A stretch of DNA of 64,000 bases from Whitmania pigra. Lineage: Eukaryota > Annelida > Clitellata > Hirudinida > Haemopidae. This document shows positions 29,675 through 39,945 of the stretch, in pieces. The notes beneath the pieces are model-generated. The model had not been told where the DNA came from. It made no database searches and was given only the letters and a program-made list of their open reading frames with translations. A program made the position numbers and the translations under genes. Location of the stretch: positions 372,001 through 436,000 of the forward strand of contig JAJTWR010000437.1 of the NCBI GenBank assembly GCA_021613335.1, written 5' to 3'. Every line of letters starts with the position of its first letter. Position 1 is the first letter of the stretch.

Positions 29675-30058
29675 ATTTGAGATCAATTCTTGGAGTAGAT
29701 GATGAAGTAAATCAGATGCATCATGCTGTGAGACACAGCTTCAATGGAAAGTATAGCATTGTTGAGGTCCAAACCGTACATCAATTATAACATGAAATTT
29801 CATGAGATTTCAAGGTTAAAGTCTCCCTTTCAAGAACCATAAATGGATCATTGATCTGAGCATGAAATGCAGCTCATGTACAATAACCTTTATAATTGGA
29901 TTGAAAGAAACAAGGTTTTTTTAAATAAATTGAGATCAATTCTTGAAGCAAATACTGAAGTTATGCATTTGTACCATGCTCTGGGACACAGCTTCACTGA
30001 CTGTGGTGAAGGTATGGCATTGTTGAGGTTCAAACAGTGCATCAACTATAACATAAAA
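29675..30058 (+). repeat. Two-unit direct duplication in the Tigger element
   Basis: 29,675-29,800 and 29,928-30,058 share TTGAGATCAATTCTTG, GACACAGCTTCA, GGCATTGTTGAGGTTCAAAC (second unit; GTCCAAAC in the first) and CATCAA-TATAACAT in order. Unit spacing is about 253 bp. The second unit lies in an open frame of 102 codons (29,867-30,175), not recognised. Confidence 0.7.
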
Positions 30059-30931
30059 GTGTGGCCAAAAGCTGCATATAATTTATACCATCCAATGGGT
30101 TTCATGATTTTCTCTTATAGCAATGTAGAAAATCAAGTGACTCATCACCAGAAAAAGCCAAAGCTGTGGTGGTAATTCATTACAATTACCAATTTGAATC
30201 TTCATAATGAGTTCCAAGAGACTAAGACTTCCATTTTGTTTTCCAATAAAGACTACAAAAAATGATAACTGACACTATTACCAAGATTGTACCTATTTTG
30301 ACCCATGCTTTTGAGAAGTATTCAAAGAGTTTTTATACCAAGACCATTAAGAAATTGAAGACATTTGCTACAATAAGTCCATGCATGTGATGTTTGACTA
30401 TTAAAATGTTAAACAGCACCAACCAAAGCTGTCTGAACCACCAGTGCTGAAAAAAACATTGTCACACAAACTGAAAACATTAGCTCCAATTATAATTATG
30501 AGTAACAAAGAGTTGAAAAATTATGATGAAAATTCATAAAATAGTACAACACCCTACAAGTTTCGTATAGTTACCATCATCAATTAATTTATGTTAAACT
30601 CAAGTTGACATCATAAATTCGAGAGTCGGACAATGCAATGATTAGCGTGAACGTTTTGTCCCATGCTTCTGTAAGCATATATCGAAAGTTCTTTATGCAA
30701 TGCACTAACGCCCAATCAACTATTTATAATAAAAAATATAGTCTAAAGCTTTAACAAAAACAATCAACAGTCTGTGCTATCATTTAAATGTTTTTATTTT
30801 TTGTTGGTCGGAAATCAAATTCATGTAAATTTAATCTAGCATAACACGCATACGATTATAGCACGCATAGGGGGGTGCGTGGTAAGTAAAATCGAACATA
30901 ACACGCGTGTAATATGGGTGAAAATACGGTA

Positions 30932-31640
30932 CTTCACCAATATATCTGGGAATTAAGCCATGATTTTCAAAATTTCCTGCAACTTCCAAAAAATGATGAT
31001 CATCATTTAATAATTCAAAAGAAAGCATTTTGATGCAACCCTGTTTATTTCTTCTTGTTAATTGTTCGACGTATTTGTAATATTTTTAATTTAATTTAAA
31101 AACTTAAATTTAACTTAATACAAAAATACTTGTATTTTAAAAATTTTGAATGAAAATTGGTAAAATTCATAATCTAGTAGTGCTTAATTATAAAATGATT
31201 AAATGAAAAATGATATATTTATTTTTCTCAAAAGCTTTTGCTGATGTATTAATTTTAGACGTGTCGCAATTATTTAATCCTTTGATGTTTGAAATCGGAA
31301 ATTTGTTTCCGATTATTGATGTCGTAATTTCCAATAATTATTGATGATTATCTTAATATCATTATTGTAGTTATAATTATATTTGTAATCGTTCAATTAT
31401 TGCTTTGTAATCTAACGATATTTTATGATTCCTAATAAAACTGTGCGTGGGGTAAAGATTTCGCCCTGCTATAACTAAACAAACTTTATGCATCCTCGAA
31501 CAAATTTAATGAAAATTTTACCAATGTTTTACGGTTAAAAAACAATCGATTTGTTAGATGGTAAATCTGTTAGTATCTAATAAATTATTAGTACATATAT
31601 TTCATTATGATCATTTCATGAGACGTCGACATAAGTTATG
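30932..31640. other. AT-rich intergenic, nothing recognised
   Basis: No gene or repeat boundary. Confidence 0.4.
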
Positions 31641-31647
31641 AAAAAAT

Positions 31648-33230
31648 CCTCCATGATTTGGGAGGCTATTCAAAGAGCCAATAGGCACCGCTTGAGTTTG
31701 TACGATGTATGGCTTTGACTTGGCAAATGCATACGGGTCGGTACCACACCAACTCATATGGAAAACGTTGGAGGTTCATCATGTGCCGCGTAATTCAAAT
31801 CATTCAGACGTAATTTAAGACGGGTTTATGATGACGTACACGACTAAGTGGGTTCCTCTGGAGGTGGGTATAGCAATAGGGTGCGAAATATCACCCTTCC
31901 TTTTCGTACTGGCGATGCAACTTCTGTTCAACGCAGCCGGGTCTAATGTTCCAGAGACGCATTTAGGTAAGGGTCTCATATGCTTTCGATGAAAGCGTTC
32001 ATGGATGCCACCACCCTAGTAATGAATAGGAGACCGGCAGTTCAGAACACTCGGAACAAGTTCAATGGCCTTCTAGGGTGGTGTTGAATGGCTTTTAAAC
32101 CTGCAAAGTCGAGAAGTCTTGCCCTTGTTAAAGGGAAAGTTTGCAACGACAATCGTATGTTGTAGAGGGTGAACGGGTTCCTACAGTTTACGAGGAACCG
32201 GTTAAGAGCCTAGGCCGAGTGTTTAATGATTTGCTGAAGGACATGAGCCAAAAGAGCTGCACAGTCGAGGCTATTGTGGGTTTGAAGGCAATCGGAGAGG
32301 AACCATTGCAGGGAAGGTTTAAGGTGTGGTTGTTCCTGTTTGTCTTTTTTCCAAGGGCTGTGGCCATTGACGATCTATGAGATCGGCTTGCCCATAGTCG
32401 AAGGATTAGAGAGAAAAATTAACAGATACATCAGATCGTGGTTTGGGCTACCTCCAGAGATGTCATCTGTTGCCCTCTACAGTAAAAGGTCAAAGTTAAG
32501 TTACCTCTTCGATTCCTGGTGGAGGAGTATGAGGTCTCTAAAGTGGGGCATCAGAATCCTCAAATTTAAATCACTGCTAATAATTAAAAGGAATTTCTCA
32601 GCACAGTATGAAATCGATAGGTCAGTTGCGGAAATGACGTTCGAGAAAGTGCGAGGTCCAATTCAGATGGGTCGTCAGGCTGTTGGATGGAACCACTTCG
32701 CAAAATGGTCTGAGTCTTGCCCTGCGGTTAGGGACAGAAGGAGGGAATTGGAAAGAGATCGAGTCATTAAGGCAGTGCAGCAGGCACTAGATGGACCGCG
32801 TGGGAAGATCCTTCGGTTGGAACAAGATATGGAGGATGTCTCCCTATCGTCTGGCCATTCTGATAAGATCGATTTATGACCAACTTCTCTCTAAAGACAA
32901 TTTGCTAAGATGGGGTTTGACGGATGACTTTAAATGTGAGCTCTGCGACACTTCATCATGTGCTCTCAAATTTCGAATATGCCCTCGACAATGGTCAGTA
33001 TACTTGGCGGTACAATAAGGTCCTAAAGGAAGTGGTAGAAGCTACCAAGACGGCGGTAGCTAAAGCAAATTCTCGCAAGATTGCGCTGCAACGGAAGGTA
33101 TACTTCTTGCGAGAGGGCTTTTCATTACCCTATAAGAAAAATAGACTCCTTCCGAGGAAAGACATTTTTGCAGAAGCTAATGATTGGACTGTCGCAGCCG
33201 ACCTGGAAGGCTTGCGACACTATCCCCAGC
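31648..33230 (+). mobile_element. LINE with restriction-like endonuclease, copy 2, 5' part
   Basis: Same family as 15,814-17,300 but keeping the middle. Broken frames give SSMIWEAIQRANRH, DLANAYGSVPHQLIWK, IGCEISPFLFVLAMQLL (reverse transcriptase), LWPLTIYEIGLPIVEGLERK, RSWFGLPPEMSSVALYSK (thumb/linker region typical of the family), VGWNHFAKWSES, RRELERDRVIKAVQQ, and the linker ahead of the endonuclease. It is interrupted at 33,231 by a P element and resumes at 36,535. Several stops and shifts; nonfunctional. Confidence 0.8.
33224..33230. repeat. Target-site duplication of the P element, left
   Basis: CCCCAGC, repeated at 36,528-36,534; in LINE copy 1 (16,589) the same site is unoccupied. 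Confidence 0.85.
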
Positions 33231-36200
33231 CATGGACTCCTAAATGTATACCAGGACTGTCAACCTAAGCCTAAAAGTTTCGCCGATATACATCGAGAGG
33301 CCATGCGCATAGCTGTACACTTGACAGGCTAAAAACAAGCGTGCATTGTTTCATTCTTCCTTTGTTTCCCATTCGCTGTACAACTGAAATATATCTTGTT
33401 CTGCTTATTTAACAAACTGTTTTAAAACCGGGCTTTTGAATTTTGTGGATTTACACATCATACATTGGACTATACATCATACATCTTATCAAAAAGGTTT
33501 GTAACATAGAGCTCATTTCATTTCTTAATTATACTAATCGATATACATTGAATAAACTACATTTCAATAACAAAATTTAAGTGATTTAAGATTTGTAACT
33601 ATTATATTTTAAATATCAACAGATAATATGGGTTATAAATGTTCCATATACGGATGTAGATCTGGATACGACAAAGACGATTTAAAAAAAAATAACATAA
33701 GTCTTCACAAGTATCCCCTACATGACAAAGATTTATGCCAAAAATGGGTTAGAGCCAATCCTCGAGAAAACTTTTCTCCCACAAAATATTCGCGCGTGTG
33801 TTGTCTACATTTTAAAGATAGTGAGTTTGTGAGTGGATCAATTGATACAAATTCTAGCCGTAAAAAACACAGAACCAGAATTATGGAGAGCAATCTGAGA
33901 CATTTGAGAATAGACGCAATACCTTCTATATTTCCTAATGCATCAAAATATTTAACAACATGTTCAACATCGCGTACTACTAAATTGGCAACAACAGAAC
34001 AACGAAATAATTCTTACAATGAACAAATCAATAATTTGCTTTCACAAATGGAAGATAAGGAAAATATTGAAAATAATAATTTTTATGAAATCAAATCAAA
34101 GCTAGAAGAAGAAATTTTACCAATTGGATTTTGTATCAGTATTGTTGATGAATGTTTATTAATATATAAAATAAATAGTACTAAAAGCTGTCCTTTCATA
34201 GAAGCTTGTATCAAAATAAATAATGGAAATGCTTGCACATTGTTTATTAACAGCAAAGAGATTCCAAAAAGTAAATATTGTGATTTAGTTAAAGAAAAAA
34301 TTAAAAAAATTTCTGATGTTTTAAACTTGATGTCTCGTTTGAATTTTTGGCTTGGTGATGAAAAAACTATGTCTGAAGTGAAACTTGAAAATGTCATCAA
34401 CAGCATTGAAGATATAATAAATCTAGATAACAGTTATGATGATAAAAAGCTCAACTTTGTGAGGGAACAATTAACATTATTGAAAACAAAAAAGCATGCT
34501 CATAGTTATTCCCCAAATGTAATTATCACATGTTTTTTGTTATATTCTTATAGTAAATCAGCATACACCTTTCTAAAAAATGAGGGTATTTTAACTTTGC
34601 CATCCATTTCAACATTACGAAAAGTTACAAGAGTGTTAAATAAAAATGATGGCTTGAATAACGAAAATTATTTAAAAATGAGATATTCTCAACTAAATCA
34701 ATATGAAAGAAGTGTGATGCTAATAATTGATGAAATGTATGTTTCAAAGAAGATTGAGTATTGTGCTGGTGAATATGTTGGTTTTACAGATGATGGTAAT
34801 GTAGCTGGAACCATGCTTTGTTTCATGGTGAAATCATTTATTGGCAAATATAAAGATCTTGTCTCAATATATCCTATGTCTCATTTGACTGCAAGTAAAC
34901 AATATAAAAGTTTTCAGGAAGTACTAAAATTAATAAATAAAACAAATTTTAATTTGGTAGCCATTGTTACTGACAATGCATCAGTCAACAGAAAATTTTT
35001 CAAAGATTTTTTATGTGAAGGATCAATAAATTTATATTATTTTGAAAAAAGCATAGGAAAATCTATTTTTCTTATTTATGATCCTGTCCACAATATAAAA
35101 AATATCTATAATAACTTTCAAAAGAGAAAATTATTTCAATTCCCATTAGAAAATGATTCACATACACAAGCCAATTTCATTCATATTGAGGAATTATTTA
35201 AAAAAGAAAAACATTTTGGTTTAAGAAAAGCCTTCAAATTAACTGAAACTTTAATAAATCCAAGTAATATTGAAAGATTATCTGTAAAACATAGCTTGGC
35301 CATTTTTAGTGAATCTACTAGAAATGCATTATTATATTATTCGGATAATAATCCAGAATGGAAGCAGACTTCCGATTTTTTATCAATAATAATTGACATG
35401 TGGAATATTTTAAATGTAAAAAGTCCTTTTAAAGGATATCATAAAAGGAATTGCCACATGGATTCCATCAAAACTAGTTCAGATTGGAAGTTAGATAAAC
35501 TTAATGAATTTTTGATATTTATTCAAAAATGGGAAACATCCAAAAAACCTGGTTTAAGTAAAGAAACATTTTCTGCACTTAAACAAACAACTTCAGGCCT
35601 AATAGGTTGCTGCAAGTATTTGCTTGACAATCTGCAGCTCAATTATGTTTTGTTGGGGAGCATCCAATCAGACTCTATTGAATCAAGATTTGGTTGGATC
35701 AGGCAGTTGTCTGGAGGAAACTATTATGTATCCTGCAGACAGGTTTTGGAGAGTGACAAAAAGATTAGAGCAATGTCACTTTTAAAATTTTCTGACTTTA
35801 CCATCGAGGAAATAGAAAATTTTGTAATTCCAAGGGATGAAAAAGATGATGAGCTAGAAGCCCTGGCCAATGATATCGCTGATTCTTTAGAGTTCAACAC
35901 ATCCATAAACTTGACAACATTGGCATATGTTTGTGGTGCAGTAGTTAGATCGGTTTGCAACACCACAAAATGTAAATCTTGTTCCCTTTATTTAATTGAC
36001 AATCAAGATTCAGATAATGAATTACAAGTAAATTCTGATGTTTTTAAATTTTTTAATCAAATTGATCATGGTGGATTAACAAAACCAACAGAATTTGCTT
36101 GGACAGTGTGTTTGCATTCTTATAAAGTTTTTACAGAATTAAAGAATAATAAACAACTTTTTGATAAATTCATGCTCTCAAAAAACCATATGTTATTATT

Positions 36201-36527
36201 TGAAAAGATTACAGTAAGGTGTTTAAATGAAATTGATTTAATCACATCTTATTCAAACTATTGTGATTTTGATCATGAACTTAATTTTTTATTATGTAAA
36301 TCTTTATTCAATTGTTTGAGTAAAAATTTGGTTAAAACTAATTCTAATGTAAATTATAAAAGTATTCAAGGAAAGATTAAAAAATTAAAAAGCTAAACAT
36401 GGTGTTGTGTTAAAATTTTCTATAAAATATCTGAAATACGCTAGTCTCATATAGAGATGCATGGCCTCCCGATGTATGGCTCGAATACGGTTGGCAGTCC
36501 TGATGTATATATATATAGGAGTCCATG
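33231..36527 (+). mobile_element. P element (THAP-domain transposon), structurally complete
   Basis: 3,297 bp. Both ends start CATGGACTCCTA when read inward (33,231 rightward; 36,527 leftward) and share CAGGACTG and CAACC blocks over about 38 bp. CATG is also the terminus of the Drosophila P element. A second, subterminal inverted repeat (ATACATCG then GAGGCCATGC, one mismatch) lies at about 33,288-33,307 and 36,458-36,477. A 7 bp target duplication CCCCAGC flanks it, close to the 7-8 bp of P elements. It sits inside a LINE whose empty site is preserved in another copy at 16,589. It carries one gene, intact over 922 codons. Confidence 0.93.
33628..36396 (+). CDS. P-element transposase with N-terminal THAP domain (THAP9-like)
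   Basis: 922 residues in one exon. Residues 1-95: THAP zinc finger, C5-x4-C10 and C58-x2-H61 ligands, closing with AIPSIF, the AVPTIF-like box. About 130-165: Asn/Glu-rich segment likely to form a coiled coil. About 285-760: P-element RNase H-like core with first Asp at 368 (MLIIDEMYV), second at 449 (IVTDNASVNRKFF), the DPVHNIKNIYNNF block, and SIQSDSIESRFG with Asp682 and Glu685 followed by WIRQLSGGNYYVS. These match the catalytic acids of Drosophila P transposase and human THAP9. An insertion between them with GTP-binding role in the fly protein cannot be judged. Cys-rich C-terminus (CKSCSLYL). No stop or shift, all ligands and acids present, so activity is plausible. Upstream 400 bases to the left end can serve as promoter. 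Confidence 0.95.
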   Translation: MGYKCSIYGCRSGYDKDDLKKNNISLHKYPLHDKDLCQKWVRANPRENFSPTKYSRVCCLHFKDSEFVSGSIDTNSSRKKHRTRIMESNLRHLRIDAIPSIFPNASKYLTTCSTSRTTKLATTEQRNNSYNEQINNLLSQMEDKENIENNNFYEIKSKLEEEILPIGFCISIVDECLLIYKINSTKSCPFIEACIKINNGNACTLFINSKEIPKSKYCDLVKEKIKKISDVLNLMSRLNFWLGDEKTMSEVKLENVINSIEDIINLDNSYDDKKLNFVREQLTLLKTKKHAHSYSPNVIITCFLLYSYSKSAYTFLKNEGILTLPSISTLRKVTRVLNKNDGLNNENYLKMRYSQLNQYERSVMLIIDEMYVSKKIEYCAGEYVGFTDDGNVAGTMLCFMVKSFIGKYKDLVSIYPMSHLTASKQYKSFQEVLKLINKTNFNLVAIVTDNASVNRKFFKDFLCEGSINLYYFEKSIGKSIFLIYDPVHNIKNIYNNFQKRKLFQFPLENDSHTQANFIHIEELFKKEKHFGLRKAFKLTETLINPSNIERLSVKHSLAIFSESTRNALLYYSDNNPEWKQTSDFLSIIIDMWNILNVKSPFKGYHKRNCHMDSIKTSSDWKLDKLNEFLIFIQKWETSKKPGLSKETFSALKQTTSGLIGCCKYLLDNLQLNYVLLGSIQSDSIESRFGWIRQLSGGNYYVSCRQVLESDKKIRAMSLLKFSDFTIEEIENFVIPRDEKDDELEALANDIADSLEFNTSINLTTLAYVCGAVVRSVCNTTKCKSCSLYLIDNQDSDNELQVNSDVFKFFNQIDHGGLTKPTEFAWTVCLHSYKVFTELKNNKQLFDKFMLSKNHMLLFEKITVRCLNEIDLITSYSNYCDFDHELNFLLCKSLFNCLSKNLVKTNSNVNYKSIQGKIKKLKS

Positions 36528-37211
36528 CCCCAGCTGTTTAGGGATAGCGGCAGGAGGCCGGATGTTGTTCTCGCATCGTCGTCGTCAGGCGCTTTCAGTT
36601 TGATAGAGTCCCGTGGGAGGATAGGATCGAAGCAAGTAATGTGCTGAAAGCGGAGAAAAACTCTGAGCTAGCGAAAGATCTAGAGCTGAGCGGGTTTCAG
36701 GTAACGCTAATGCCCATTGAAGTCGGAGGGAGAGGTATAGCTGGTAAGTCAGCCTACACTTTCCTCACTCAAATAGGTTTATCGATCCTGGAAAGAACTA
36801 GGGCTATGATACAAATTTCGGAGGCAGTATCGTCTTGGATTTGGGAGATGAGAGGCCGTAAGCGTTGCTAAGAAAAGAGATCGCGGTTTGGTTGTTGAGA
36901 TGATGGCGAGCGCATTCGCAAATGACGTAAAAACGCGAATGAGCCTTTGAGGCAATATATGCGTGCGTCCGGTGAGTTTCTAAGTGACGGCGGCCGCTTC
37001 AAAGAAATTATAACGCTCAGTTTGCATACATGGGATCGATGCGCAAAGGTCGTCTTGAATCTCATCGATAACCATATAACGTGCGGTGCGTTACGATGAA
37101 GTCGAATAGGTAAGGTTTACACCGACAGGGACACCTCTCGAGCACGTCAGGAGTTTTGGTCGAAACGTTTGATGACGGGGCATTCCTGTGATTATTCCCT
37201 GTCGGTTAGCT
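36528..37211 (+). mobile_element. LINE with restriction-like endonuclease, copy 2, 3' part
   Basis: Continuation of 31,648-33,230 after the P element: begins with the duplicated CCCCAGC and CTGTTTAGGGATAGC, encodes GRRPDVVLASSSSG and, in the next frame, VPWEDRIEASNVLKAEK, LMPIEVGGRGIAGKSAYTFL and ISEAVSSWIWEMRGRK, then a shared 3' untranslated part ending TGTCGGTTAGCT. Very similar to copy 1 in this region, so the two copies are close relatives. Confidence 0.85.
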
Positions 37212-38423
37212 TACAAATCATATATCATGAATAAGTAAAATCATCTCATGTTGCTTTTCTGAAGTGCGTCCGATTTCTTGTGTTTTGGAACTGGCACCTT
37301 ATTTTTGAACTTCTGGACAAATTCTTAATATTATGACTTTGGTAATACTCGGCTTAAAAAAAATTTTTGTCGTTGGAACAGGCAGCCCATCAGAGGGATT
37401 ATATCCCTTCGGGTTGACCTTTTTTACCAAATGTCTATCTATGTAATTAAGCTGGTTATTTTTTTTGTAACCGTATGGTTGTGTTTGAATACCTTTTGTT
37501 TAATAAAAAATAAAAAAAAAAAGTTCAGAAAAACACAGAAAATTAAAGCAATTAAAAAAATTCTAAAAAGTTTTTTAATTTACTCATATAGTTTAGCAAA
37601 TGTGCCAAATCTCAGCAAAAATCTAAGATGATGATGTCAAATGTTGTGTTGATTTGACGTGGAATGACCCAATTACAACCTCGGTGGATGTCAGCCATTC
37701 ACTCGTTATTATAAGCAAGAAATGGTCTGTAATTTGAAACGATATTTTACAATCTTGCTAACAAATCATCAACTCTAGCCTGGCTCTTTTTTCTGATTAT
37801 TATTTCTACAACTTGGTAGAACAAACAGAAACTTATTTAAGAGTGGTCGGGGCATGATATTGCACAGGGACTCCCACCAATCAAGCAGTAAATATTTTTT
37901 CTTGCCAGGCAGGTGTTTCTTGGGCCACAACGAACCAACTGCACTGGAGCCTCCACCTACGTCCGGCCCTGGGTACAAATGCAGTTGAAACTTCGAAGAG
38001 CTCAAGGAAATCGTAAATTTGAATTTAAAAGTAAATTCAAAATTTCAGAATTAAATTAAACATAAAATTAACGATAAAGCTGTTTCAAGTATTTTGTATA
38101 CGAATACCTTTTTGTTCTTGAGAGTAAATGCGTAAATATCTTTTCTAAAATCATTCTTTAACTTTCACATAGGAAAGGTTCACCTAAAAGATGTTATTTA
38201 ATGACCCTTGATGGTGATGATGATTAGAAATTCCAGGAGTTTCGATAATCCAACTATTTATAAATAGAACAAAACATCCGTCAAAAGAGAGTCTAAAATA
38301 ACTCGGTGGAATTTCCTTGAATCAGACATTGCCCTTAGTGCTAAAGTGCTTAGTTCGTTATTCTCACTTTGTGTTACTTGTTAATTAATATCAAAATAAC
38401 GGTTAATTTAAGGTAAGTTAATA
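37212..38423. other. Spacer upstream of the acidic-tail gene
   Basis: At about 37,360-37,520 there is a possible LINE 3' end (AGGGATTATATCCCT hairpin, then an A-rich tail of AATAAAAAATAAAAAAAA). The rest is AT-rich without a recognised feature; it should include the promoter of the gene starting at 38,424. Confidence 0.4.
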
Positions 38424-39945
38424 ATGAGTTTAAAAGACATGGTAATGCGAGAATTCGAAGGTTACAAGAAAGAAAGACTTGAACAAATATTGGAACAACT
38501 AGAAGACATTGGCGTCATTTCAGAGAAAGATATTTGCCACCTTGAACAAGATGTTTTGATTAATACTGATTTGAACCGCGTAGAAGTGAAGAAATTGTTG
38601 GCATTGAAAGATGGTTAGTTATCGAAGATATTGCTTTAAATTCAGTAATTTATTTACTATATAAATTCTAATATCTTATAGAATATGAAAATGGACTTCA
38701 AATCGTTATGAAGGATATATTTAAAGGAGAGTCTGATACTAAAATAAAAAAGTATTTAAATATTATGGCCTCGTTGGACGTTCATCAGGCAGATCATCTG
38801 CCTCTGGCATTCGATAAAATTATTTCTTGTCCTGAAATCACAACCATTGATAAGGAAAAGATCAAGAAATATGCCAAAAGTAAGTCTTAAACCAAAACAT
38901 CAACGGACAGGCATCAAGTTTATAAGAATATATTTAGACCAACATTTTTTAAAAAAAGATACTAATTGTTTTAGTCGTAGAGTTTTGTAAAATTATTAAT
39001 GGTTTATTTAAGTTTATAATTTAAAATGTCATGCAGAAATAAAAATGGGTCGAGCATTTACAATAACATTAAGTTTGGAATGCTAAATTTAAAATAAGAA
39101 AATTGCTGCAATTTTTATTTTCAGGCAATTAAAAAGTTATTTTTAATTATGTTTATATAGTTCACAAAGACGACTTTGATGAATTCAGAGAAAAACAGAA
39201 ACAAATCCAAGAGATTGTAAAGCTTGAAAAGAACATGAAACACGAGATTATGAAGGAGTCAGTGGAAATACACAAAAAAGTCGTTGATTCGAGATGCCTA
39301 GAACGTCGGCAGATTGTAGATTGCATCCGAGAACTTTCGAAATCCAAAGAAGAAATTATCAAGAACGGGGGATGGTTTGGTCACTTGACAGGAATTGATG
39401 AAAACAGATTAAAACAATTGGATCAAATGATAAGACATAACGAACAAAAACTGAACGTCATGGATGCTGGCTTGAACGATACTCTTCAACAATTTAACAT
39501 TGCTAAGGAGGAATATTTCGCTGACAATTTCCAAGGTGTGTCAGGCGGCAATTTAAAGATCTGCAACGGTGATAATAGGCATTTTATAGCTAAAGATGAT
39601 GATGACGACAATGATGATGTTGAAGAGGTAGATAATGATGATGATGGTAGTGGTGATGATGATGAAAGTAGCGATTGTATTGATAATGATTATGAAAAGG
39701 AGGAAGACGATGATGACAGTGACGACGACGATGATGGTGATAGCAGCGATGGTAATAGCGATAATAATATTGATAATGATCATGAAGAGGAGGAAGAAGA
39801 CAACAACGATGGTGATTCTTCCGAAGAAACAAGTGATGCCGAAAATGATAATAACAGCAATAATGATCATGATTATGATGACGACGACGACGATGATGAT
39901 GAACCCAACTTCTCCGAGGCGTCATCGACATCCTCTTTAACTTAG
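38424..39945 (+). CDS. Unrecognised three-exon gene with a long acidic C-terminal tail
   Basis: Exons 38424-38613, 38682-38879 and 39161-39945 join with GT-AG borders (GTTAGT..TATAG and GTAAGT..TATAG) and consistent phase (1 and 1) to give 390 residues. Residues 1-130: charged helical repeats (RLEQILEQLEDIGVISEKDI, KKLLALKD), resembling a small helical bundle such as a death-fold or armadillo-like unit, but not assignable. Residues 130-250: mainly Lys/Glu helix, likely coiled coil (EFREKQKQIQEIVKLEKNMK, DENRLKQLDQMIRHNEQKL). Residues about 270-380: more than 100 residues of Asp, Glu, Asn and Ser, encoded by GAT/GAC/GAA-rich sequence. No signal peptide or membrane segment. Clean splice sites and an unbroken frame of mixed codons support a real gene. 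I do not recognise the family; the acidic tail suggests binding to basic partners, which is only a guess. A 5' untranslated exon may precede it. Confidence 0.75.
39594..39910 (+). repeat. GAT/GAC-rich imperfect microsatellite within the coding exon
   Basis: Trinucleotide-based sequence that encodes the acidic tail. Repeats are interrupted by GAA, AGC, AAT and GGT codons, so the frame has been kept rather than being a plain microsatellite. Confidence 0.85.

Larger units (their letters stand above)
27997..30931 (+). mobile_element. Tigger/pogo DNA transposon with subterminal repeats
   Basis: Left end TACCGTATTTTCAC (27,997) and right end GTGAAAATACGGTA (to 30,931) are inverted, with TA at both outer edges. 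Next to each end are several copies of a TAACACGC motif, three or more at the left (28,014-28,115) and several at the right (30,838-30,912, inverted). The left half holds a decayed CENP-B/DDE_1 transposase. The right half (29,640-30,180) contains a 120 bp direct duplication and a 102-codon open frame of unknown origin. Length 2.9 kb. Confidence 0.85.

Noticed and set aside
39553..39940. Long open frames on the opposite strand and in other frames over the acidic-tail region (poly-Ile, poly-His, poly-Met)
   Set aside because: They are shadows of the GAT/GAC-rich exon; a triplet repeat is open in all frames.
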